From Phycomyces blakesleeanus NRRL 1555(-) (lineage: Eukaryota > Mucoromycota > Mucoromycetes > Mucorales > Phycomycetaceae), in contig NW_017265162.1 of the NCBI RefSeq assembly GCF_001638985.1, forward strand, positions 1 through 64,000: 64,000 nt of DNA, in the 5' to 3' direction. Positions within the stretch are counted from its first letter, which is position 1; each line of letters opens with the position of its first letter. Both the position numbers and the translations under genes were made by a program. A model generated the notes under the pieces. It did not search any database and was not told where the DNA came from. It saw only the letters and a list, made by a program, of their open reading frames with translations. Shown here in pieces: positions 54,957 through 64,000 of the stretch.

Positions 54957-56864
54957 ATGCGTTTGATTAAGAAATATCTCCCGGATAGTCCAAATTATCA
55001 CCAACCAAATACATCCAACCAAAAACCCTTTATCTCGGCTAGCTATTCAAATCCTGCAAGCTCCCAGTCAAGCTTGTTTTTCGATACCGATAGTTGCAGA
55101 TCTGGAGATATTGCTACCATCAAGGATATTTTATCCCATGAACCGCAAAAACCTAGAACTTCAATAAGAAATAAGATATCTGATTTTGCCGAAAAACTTC
55201 CAGTCGTGACTCAAAATAAAAGTAGAAGACCTGAAGGTACGTAAGCTGAACAAGCGATGGGAAATATATTTGTATCCGGAATATCTGGTTTTTACTCACA
55301 TGGTCATACAGAAATACAGGCTGAACTTGATGAGCAAAAAAAGTATTCCAACCTTTTCGGAATCACCCAAGCAAAAAATAATGGCACAGAGAGATCATAT
55401 CCAAACTCTTTCCAGCCAGAGAATTTAGCGGGAATCTTGAATGCTGATTTGTTTACAGAGCTCGTAAAGTATATGAAGAATAATGCCGCAGATAACAAAA
55501 CAGTGCACGCATTAATTGACCAAGAAACTACCGAAGAAAGTGTCAAAAAAGATGCGGAATATGACTTCGAATATACGTTGAAGAAGAATCTTGACAAAAT
55601 AAACACAAAATATGCCGTTCTTTGTAAAGCGAATACATCACTGAAGCGTGGGATAAAGAATGCCGAGAAATCTAAAGAGACTATAACCTGTCAAGCACAA
55701 CTGCGTGATATGAATTACCAAAAAGAAATCCGTGATCTTCAGGATAGTCTTGCTGCGACGAAACTTGAACTTGCTGGCGAAAAGGAGAATAGCGAGATAC
55801 TCAATAAAAGTATAGGCTTACTCAAAGGTGAAAACGATAAACTTAAGGATGATAATGATACACTCAAGAATGAGAATGATACACTCAGGGAGGAAAATGA
55901 TAAACTCAAGGAAAAAAATACCGAGATCTTGAATCAGGCACAATCGAGAGAAAGACGATGCGAAAGAATAATCAACAGTCTTCGATTGCAGTCGACTACA
56001 TCACAAGCCGAGCTCATCGAAAAGAAGATGGAGTATCAAATCTTACTTTCTGAATTCCAAAGCCATGTGGATACAGTCCCTACTGCCGAGGATGATTTAT
56101 TTACTATCCACGCAAAGCTGAATATAGTCCAAACGAAAATATCGGATCTGTGTATGAGTCTCGAAGACTTTTTGAATCCAAACGAAGGCGAGGTTTACAA
56201 TATATTCTTCGACAATTGGAAAGAAGATTCGTTCAGATATAAAGTACTTATGGAAAAGCGTGGAGATGGAAGCTATGGATTTGATTATGGCATTATCAGC
56301 TTGCTTGTCGAAAGCTTCATTACAGAATACCTTATCAACGAGGTTTATGACGTGCCTATATACCTCGGATTACCTATCAACACAGCCTATACTGAACTCT
56401 CTGAGTGGGAACCCTTCAAGAACTGTGCTAACTGGTCCCGGAAGCTTCGGAAACAGCTCTGCTCTCTTGCATCAAGACCAGAGATTAGTGAGAAACTCAA
56501 CGAAAATAGAGCCCAAGTAACACGAAATATACTCAAGCCTTTATCAGCAATTTTTACCCGTATAACTCCAGCAACTATAACAAAAGTTACCGCTATTGTC
56601 AACTTGGCTTCTCAAATCAGTTTGGCCATGCATAGTCAAGACGTGCCTGTCAAATGCATAAAGCTAAAAGAGGGAAAGGACAAGATAAATAACACTATGA
56701 GGTCTCTATATGGCTCAATCGAAGGTGAGACTACAATTCAAATTGTCGTCTGTCCACCATTTATTGCAAATGAAGGTCAAGAAACAGAGTCTGTTCTATT
56801 GGAAGGAAAGGTTATTTGTTTCGAGAGACCACAAAAAGGAAAGACACTAGCTGTTGCAGATTAA
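54957..56864 (+). CDS. Unknown coiled-coil protein with conserved C-terminal block
   Basis: Exons 54957-55236 and 55312-56864 join in phase for 610 residues. ATG 54957 gives MRLIKKYLPDSPNYHQP. Residues about 1-95 are polar and probably disordered. About 150-370 is coiled coil, including a heptad-like array (LKDDNDTLKNENDTLREEND) from 55845. About 390-500 is the best conserved part against the upstream pseudogene (GFDYGIISLLVE, YDVPIYLGLPINTAYTELSE, RKLRKQLCSLASRPEIS). The end has an amphipathic helix and PPFIANEGQETESVLLEGKVI. There is no signal peptide or membrane segment. I know no function. Duplication next door and rapid decay suggest a lineage-specific, expandable family. Confidence 0.8.
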
Positions 56865-58840
56865 ATAAATACCAGTGGATACAATGCTTATGACTCTGGT
56901 TCAGCCGAAACATCTCCACTTTTTAAATAGGTTACATAATATATCTTTTATATATTCTTTTAGTTTTTATTTATACTTCTTCACTGTACTCCATATAATT
57001 TTATCCGTTTAAATCAATGTCTTTATTTCTCTTAAAAATAATTAAAAAAAATAATGCCCGTAATTTGTAAAATAGTAACAAATATCCATATTTTTAGAGC
57101 TTATAACATTTAATTAAACGTATTTAATAAAATAATCCAAAGCACAAAACACGCCGACGCCTTGGCTTTAATGAATAAGTCGACATAAAGCTTAATTTAA
57201 TAAAGTCAAATAGTGCGGTTCCATGACATAGTGTTTAAAATAATGCTTATATACTGTCTGTAAAAATCTTATGGAGGTTAGGTTGTAGTATATTCCTTCT
57301 GTTATACAAAAGCATGTCTTTGTAACAACGTTTTAAGTATTCTAAATAAAACTTAATACACCGGCCTTAATGAAACTATGATATGTTATTTTATGTTTGG
57401 TGTCATAAAGGTTTATTAATATTCTTGAAACTAGAGGAATAATTAGGCCCCTAGTTATTTGATTCAAGTTTCTCAATCGAGTTTTATTATCTAAAGGTAC
57501 AACCCTTTCGTTGCTTATTGAATATAAATACACTATACTTGTAATAAAGCTATAGATGGTAAAGTCTGGATTATATTAGGTAATATATGCAGCCAAATTA
57601 CTATTAATTAACTCCACAAAAGTTTTATTGTAACATTTATTTGATAACAGAGAGTGAGTTTTGCCACAAGTGGCCAAATGAAGTTACTTGTATATTTGTA
57701 TGGTTTGGTGGCTATCCGGAATATTGAGAATATATTTGAAACAGTACTGAAAAATAGAGTGATGTAGGCCTGGAATCTGTAACAAATATGACTGGCTTAA
57801 ATTGATCTTTAAAAAAAGCTAAATGCTTGAATTTCAAGACTTGATTGATATTTGCACATTATTGTGTTATATCTTATACTATTATCTCTGCGCATGACTT
57901 ATATTTGGTCCTTCTATATTTTTAAAACAAGTTTATGAATTACTTTTGCGCAGGTAACTTACGATATAATTGTGTTCCCAATTGAGATGAGCAGTAGAGA
58001 AGTAGCTAATTTTAGGGATAAAATGGCACACTATATATTATTTGAATATACTCAAGAGAACTTTTAGCTATCAAGACAGTTATATAAATTTGAAAGGCTT
58101 TCATAAATTTTGACAAATGGGTAGTCCAAATGGATAGTGAATACTTAAAATTGATAACATTATAAAGCATATAAGAAACTTTAGGAAGAAGTTTTATAAT
58201 AAATGCTAGAAGATGAGTATAAAAAGTATGAAATAAACTAAATAAAACTAAAGAACAAGTTCAATTATTGCTATTTTATTTGAACAAAAGTTTTCAATTT
58301 TTGTATGGGTTATGTTTGTTTTTTGTTTTAGTATCAAATATTTAAATAAACTTAGACTAATAGTTTTTTCTTTCTTAGAATTGTATGGTTATTGCTTCTT
58401 AAACTGTCTCAATGAGTACAACCAGTCTACCTCGTATACAATTAAAGTTTGAATGGAAATATATACTACAAAAATTAGGGTATACCCAAGAGTATTGGTG
58501 GTACTCAATAGTCTCTCTCTCTTTTCTTTTCAATAATCAAGCTTCTTCTTTTTCCAAGTTAAGGCTATTAAAAACCGTTTCTTTGAACAATATGCATATC
58601 TTCATTATCTTTTGTGATTATTTAACTTCTTTCGTAAAGAGAGCTTATATATTCTCTAGATAATTTTGTCTTATCAGTGGGTGGTCTTTGATCCCTTTCT
58701 AACGTATAATTGCTACAAACATTTAATCACAACTCATGTCGGCTAAATAAATTATTCTTGATAATTAAAACTATTTTTTTAAAAGAAAAAAAAAGTCTCG
58801 TTCGTTACCAATTGTGACAAATGCAGTCCTTCTCTTTACA
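56865..58840. other. Long AT-rich intergenic region
   Basis: Two kilobases of AT-rich DNA without convincing genes. One open frame at 58412-58663 has an ATG but no family features or splice support. The RdRP promoter must lie in its last few hundred bases; an AAAAGAAAAAAAAAG tract is at about 58778-58795. Confidence 0.4.
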
Positions 58841-61800
58841 ATGTGGAAACCTTCAGCATCGGTTCAGCCACAAAGATTAAATCGAGCAAACAATAGTACA
58901 AGAAACACACCAGTTGCAACAAGGGATTACAGGCCACTTGCCTTAGGTTCAAAAAATACTCAGCGATGCATACACATCACACGATTGCATCCTAAAACAA
59001 CTGAGCAAACTATCCAAGTTGTGTTTTCACAATTTGGACATATTGAAAAAATTAAGCTTGGGAAGGGAACTCCTGTGTTAGGTGCTGAAGCTTTATTAAC
59101 CTATAGGTAAATCCCAATATAGACATTCGTTAACCTACTGTAACATTACAACCTAAACACGAATGTTCTGTTATGCTTAATGATTTAGTCAGCCACCAGA
59201 GTCAAACGCGCTTCTACGGACACAGATTACAGTAGATGGTTTTCCCGTTAATATAGCTTTTCGCGATCTAGATGAATATGTTCAGAATACTCCACCAGAA
59301 GAAGAACACCAACGCTGCAAAATACCCGTTAGTTGTTTTTCTATGGGGTTTTTGCGGTCACCAAAGACCTTTATGACTGAATGGAGCACCATAGACAATC
59401 CTGATTTTGTAATTGACTATGACCACAACCAATGTGAGATTCACTTTTTTAGTGTTGGTAACCAATATAAGCTGGAGTTTGGTTTCAAAGATTTAGCCAA
59501 CGACTTCAACTTTGAATACACGAACAACAGTGCCTTCTTCACTATTCCTCTCAAAACCCCACCTAAATTCTGGAAGAAATCGGGGGATTTTTCTGTCAAA
59601 GATACAAATGAAGAATCTGGGTGGGTGCGAGTTGTTGAGATCCCTATGTCAGCTCCACGACCTGGCCCTCCTATAAGAACCCCAATAACACCCATGGTAC
59701 CCGATGGATACATGAAGTTAAATACGTGGGTTGTCTATAGAGTAGAAATCAACCCACCACCAGACTACTACCGTGATTTCCAAGACATCCTTCAAACTGC
59801 AGTCAGCTACCGCCTCATTCAATTAGAGTACATATCTACGTTTCATGTGTTTGATGCTTCAGACTTTCCTATCCCACTGAATCACAATGATCGCGCCAAA
59901 CGCTTACCATTTGATATGCTATATCTACTTGAAAGCAGTCTTCTGTCACGCCAAATGGATGAGCACAGTCTAGATAAAGAGTTCTATGATACTCTTACCA
60001 ATCTCGATCCAGCGGTTGCATCAGGTATTCTGACCTTACTTGTTCAGGAAAGAAAACGAGTATGGAATCCTGCCACTGCCTTTCAAGATATGTGGAAAAA
60101 CGAAGATATCAGGATCTTTCACCAACAGAAGATTCCCAGTCATTGTGGCATGGTTCGCAAGGTTCTTGTCGCACCTACAGGACTCTACCTAGAACCACCA
60201 ATTGTAGAAACCACCAACCGTGTTATTCGACATTTCTCAGAACATGCTGATCGCTTTCTTCGCGTTAATTTTGTGGATGAAGATTTTGGTCCTGTTGGGA
60301 CCTTATCTTCAGGTATAAACAATGAGGCATTGTATTCAAGAATATTCAAGACCTTGATAAATGGCATAAAAATTGGTCCGCGACGCTTTGACTTTCTTGC
60401 TTATTCTAAATCCCAATTACTTGAGCATGGATGTTGGTTCTTCGCACCCACGCAGAATCTCACAACCACCATGATTCGAGACTGGATGGGAGACTTCTCT
60501 GATGAAAAAGTCATTGCAAGCTATGGAAACATGATGGGACAGGTAATAAGAACGTAAAAGTTAATACTTGACACGTATCTAATGCTATGTAGTGTTTATC
60601 CTCGACGTATCCCATCACACCTATGGAAGGTAAAGAAGTGGACTACATAGATGATCTTATACGAGGCAACAATCTATTTTCGGATGGTGTTGGAAAAGTA
60701 TCACCGAAACTAGCCAGGGAAATAAGTAGTAAACTTGATTTAAAACGGATACCTAGTGCTTTCGAATTTAGACTCGGTGGTGCCAAAGGTGTCTTGTGTC
60801 TGTCCAACTATTTAAACGGCAGGAAAATCAATCTGCGCCCTAGCCAAATCAAGTTTGAATCTAGGTCCAATATGTTGGAGATCACACGAGCATCAAAGTT
60901 CCTCCCGGCCTACTTGAACCAGCAAACTATCACATTATTATCATCTCTTCGAATAGATGACAGCGTATTTATGACAATGTTCGATAAGATGGTGAACCAA
61001 CTCAGCAGGATGCTAGAAACACCTTTAGAGGCTATCAATGCCTTGACAACGAGTATAGATGATCATAGTACCGTCTTGTCTATGGCTCGTATGGTTGAAT
61101 CTGGTTTCTTGCTGACAAAGGATCCTTACCTTGTAAACATGATACATCTATTCCGCGCCAGCATTCTTAAAAATCTCAAGAAAAACGCAAAGATCATAGT
61201 TCCCGAAGGTGGCTTTTTAATGGGTGTACTTGATGAGACTAACACGCTGGGTGAAAATGAAGTATTTATCCAAATATCCAATCCCTTGTCTGGTACTGCC
61301 AGGCGCATCATTAAAGGAGAGACTCTTATATATCGGGATCCATGCTTCAATGTAAACCAAATGCGTGTGGTGACAGCAGTAGATAGTCCACAATTGCATC
61401 ACATCTACAATGTAATCGTGTTCTCTTCCAAGGGCTATAGGAGTATACCTAGCATATGTTCAGGAGGAAGTCTGGGCGGCGATAACTATATGTAAGTATT
61501 TTTCTAGTGTTCCTTGAGTTTTTAATTATAACTATTCTTTAGGGCTATATGGGATCTGAAACTCATGCCAAAAGGCAACTATCCCCCTATAAAACTTGCC
61601 GGAAAAGCGCCTATTGAGGTGGAAAAAATCAATGTACTTCATGTTGAAAAATTCTTCGTCTCATTTGTCAGCAATGATAATCTTGACCAGATTATTGAAG
61701 CACATACAGCTATTGCAGATCAATCAAAGCTTGGTGCATTGGATGGACATTGCTCGCGTCTTGCGGAACTTCACTCACAAGCTGCTGGTAAGATGTGTTT

Positions 61801-62675
61801 TACCGAGCTTGCTCTCAATCTAACGTCGTATACTAGAATTTGCGAATACTGGAAGATCGGCAGAGTTTCCTTTAGACCTTCGTGTTAAGAAGTTCCCAGA
61901 TTTTATGCAAAAGAAAGACAAGGAATCGTACGCCTCCACGAAAATCTTAGGCAATATCTTTAGAGCAATTGATCCATCGTATTACAAACAGTATCGGTCT
62001 TTCTTGACAGACAATGCAACTTACGACAATCGCCTTTGGATGCCTGGAATGGAACCATATATTGCAGAAGCCAGAGAGCTAAAGATAGTCTATACAAATG
62101 ATGTGATGGCTTTGATGAGTCAGTATGGTGTTCAGACTGAATCTGAACTTATGTCTGGGTTTGTCATAAAATGGCTCAAAAAAGGTGATGTTAAAAGTAA
62201 AGCCAGACTTGGAAAACAGGTTATGGCTGCTGTTAAGAGTATGTGTAAACTGTGGAAAAGGCGATTTGAGCTAGAGTTTACCGAAAACGCTGCGGATTTT
62301 GAGACACGCCAGATCAAAGAGAATGCAATGAATACCAAAGCAGCAGCATGGTATTATGTTACGTATCATCCACAAGAACGGTCTCAACCATCTCCACATG
62401 GTGTTTTTTTCAGTTTTCCGTGGGTTGTTAAAGATAAACTCTGTTCTATTGCCACAAGTTATCAAGAAGGTGCTGGCCAAGGTGAAATCAAGCCATTAGA
62501 CGAGTCTCTTGTCAAGAACTACAAGAAAAACAGTACGATAAATGTTAGCCTTGAAATGTTTTACTCGGCTAGTGAATCGGAAGAAGAGGACGGCTCAGAC
62601 GAAGAAAGCGAGGATGAAGGGTGGGGTCAAGACGTTCCAACAGTGAATATTAGGATTAGCGATTTACGTATTTAA
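58841..62675 (+). CDS. RNA-dependent RNA polymerase (RNAi type) with altered catalytic motif
   Basis: The phased exons 58841-59106, 59189-60542, 60593-61491, 61543-61787 and 61837-62675 give 1,200 residues. ATG 58841 starts MWKPSASVQPQ. Residues about 45-120 form an RRM-like fold (CIHITRLHPKTTEQTIQVVF, LGAEALLTYR). The RdRP core follows: PTGLYLEPP, NRVIRHF, DRFLRVNFVDEDFG, GRRFDFLAYS-like PRRFDFLAYSKSQL, FSDGVGKVSPKLA, PSAFEFRLGGAKGV, VFIQIS, VTAVDSPQLHH. It ends CSGGSLGGDNYMAIWD, then HSQAAEFANTG. Cellular RdRPs carry D-x-D-G-D at this point; here the first two Asp are Ser and Gly. The tail is very acidic (SESEEEDGSDEESEDEG). RdRPs make double-stranded RNA for Dicer in fungal silencing. The substitution predicts loss of polymerisation, so a structural or regulatory role is inferred. 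Confidence 0.93.
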
Positions 62676-63108
62676 CCTTAATATAACACATTATATACTT
62701 GTGCGAATAAAAACTGGCTTAGTGTATGTTACCATAAATCACTGTGGCCCTTAAATACCTAATACATGAATGGATATATAAAAAAGAGAGCTCTGTACAG
62801 TGTAAGAACCAAATGTGTGACCGGGATTGACCAGAACATCTCAATGCGAATAATAATGTGTGATATGGATGATATTTGGATAGACCCCATTTAGAACAAT
62901 TCATTGTGACTGGCGAAGTCTTCAAACATAAATGTGTATTATAGATTTTGTTGCTCTTTAGAAATATAACTGATTTGAAATTATACTACCCCTTTTGGTA
63001 TTTGAGAAAATTAAACAATAGAATGAGTCAAAGTACTTGTATACACGTATAATGAGTAGAACTCTTTTTGTTTAGTCATAAGCATCCAATCTTAAGCTTT
63101 CGTTAAAT
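62676..63108. other. Short intergenic region, RdRP to PIF1
   Basis: 433 bp of AT-rich DNA. It holds the RdRP 3' end (AATAAAAA near 62707 is a plausible polyadenylation signal) and the PIF1-like promoter. No other feature is seen. Confidence 0.45.
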
Positions 63109-64000
63109 ATGGCTCGAAAATCACAAAAGACTCCTTATAAAGACAACCTGGAATATTTCTTTGCTATCTCATACCCAAAAGAAAATTCAAATGAGAACAA
63201 ATCAGCAACCAGATCATTCTTCTCAAAACCTTCATCAGACATTTGGCATTATTTTCTTCCAGGGCAGACTGTAGCAGATCTACCTTCAGCAAGATCAAAA
63301 CCTTTGGAACATGTGATTGAGGAGAAACAGAAAGACATCATTCTGTCGAATAATACCGTTATATCAAACAACGGATGGGTACTCAAACGGGTGACCAATG
63401 TCCATCTAGGAACATCAACACCTCCACCAGAGAGTCGAAAAAGAAGACTATCTGACCCTGATACTTTGGAAGAAAGTCAAAAGAAGATTATTTTAAAACA
63501 CCAACAAAAGAAAGAAACCTCGAAAGGTGTCATGGCAACCCAAGAAACCAGTATTGAAACCGAAAAGATTTCAGTTGTTCCGTCTGGATCAAAGGGCTTT
63601 CGGGTTGAGGCTGATATTTTAGAAGAAGATTCAACAGCACCTGAAATAAAAGCTGATAAAAAGCCTCCATTAACAAAGGAACAAAATCAGATTTATCAGT
63701 TAGTTGTATATGGCCAACAAAACTTGTTTTTTACTGGATCAGCTGGTAAGTGTATTACAAACGTTACCCGTACGTTACTTATGTTTATGATAGGTACTGG
63801 AAAGTCTGTTTTACTTCGTGGTGAGTAATATTATAGCATACACATGGCCTGTACAGTATACTTATACCATAAAAATATAGAGATAATTTCGACAATGACA
63901 CAACTTTATGGCGATAGTATTGCTGTTACTGCTTCTACTGGAATTGCTGCTTTTCACATCGGGGGCACTACTCTTCATAGGTAAGTACTAGCGCGCTAAT
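63109..64000 (+). CDS. PIF1: PIF1-family DNA helicase, 5' part only
   Basis: Exons 63109-63745, 63794-63820 and 63881-63980 are in phase; the gene continues past the window. About 190 N-terminal residues are polar and low in conservation, with a basic RKRRLSD that may be a nuclear signal. The helicase core then begins: PLTKEQNQIYQLVVYGQQNL, FFTGSAG|TGKSVLLRG|E (Walker A, split by two introns) and AVTASTGIAAFHIGGTTLHR (motif Ia). PIF1 is a 5'-3' helicase of the nucleus and mitochondria that resolves G-quadruplexes and limits telomerase. A mitochondrial presequence is not obvious here. Helitron-encoded helicases share this core, but the introns and long N terminus favour the cellular gene. Confidence 0.85.

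Noticed and set aside
58412..58663. 83-residue ORF with ATG
   Set aside because: No family signal, no coding bias that I can judge, and no splice partner; left as intergenic.
63700..63980. Helitron helicase
   Set aside because: No Rep domain upstream. The long divergent N terminus and phased introns fit a cellular PIF1 better, although the rest lies outside the window.

Overview
The window looks like nuclear DNA of an early-diverging filamentous fungus. It is AT-rich, and its genes carry many short GT-AG introns (about 45-110 nt) plus a few GC-AG introns. The protein families are fungal: Zn2Cys6 regulator, GH18 chitinase with a chitin-binding tail, Nim1/Cdr2-type kinase, Rtc5-like TLDc protein, QDE-1/RdRP-type RNA polymerase. 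An augmin subunit and abundant decayed transposons fit Mucoromycota (Mucorales-like; Phycomyces is my guess, not provable from the sequence alone).

Layout. 1-21,500 is repeat-rich and gene-poor. It holds a perfect 234-bp direct repeat (1-234 = 4169-4402), diverged non-coding repeats, and two solo-LTR-like copies (7129-7407, 9561-9857). It also holds a broken tnp2-type transposase (about 8105-10717) split by the second LTR, an unidentified minus-strand gene (11055-about 12110), a dead Tc1/mariner element bounded by TA (13741-15120), and a three-exon gene for a highly repetitive Ser/Gly- and Pro-rich protein (15601-18231). 21,563-32,744 is a dense housekeeping block: CHFR-like RING E3 ligase (+), ER-retained PLC-like phosphodiesterase (-), HAUS6 augmin subunit (-), SMU1 splicing factor (-), ORC2 (+). 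The last two share a 120-bp divergent promoter. 32,964-52,208 holds a Nim1/Cdr2/BRSK-like kinase (-), an Rtc5-like TLDc protein (+), a Zn2Cys6 factor (-), a GH18 chitinase (+), a GRF-HARP-SNF2 protein (-) and a Nam8/TIA1-like three-RRM protein (+). 52,600-63,980 is accessory again: a Harbinger-like MITE, a decayed copy of a coiled-coil gene, the intact copy (54957-56864), an RNA-dependent RNA polymerase (58841-62675), and the 5' part of a PIF1 helicase cut by the window edge.

Functional themes. Several genes serve replication, repair and cell-cycle control (ORC2, PIF1, SMARCAL1-like, CHFR-like, Nim1-like kinase, augmin); nothing suggests they form an operon-like unit. The most unusual points are two apparent pseudoenzymes. 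The RdRP has S-L-G-G-D where family members have the catalytic D-x-D-G-D. The SMARCAL1-like protein keeps Walker A but has lost the DE-x-H histidine and the motif VI arginine. The tandem intact/decayed coiled-coil pair with a MITE at its edge, and the solo LTR with exact 5-bp target duplication inside a transposase, are clear records of genome turnover. Exon structures given with coordinates were checked by hand for reading phase. Those called tentative were not fully resolved.
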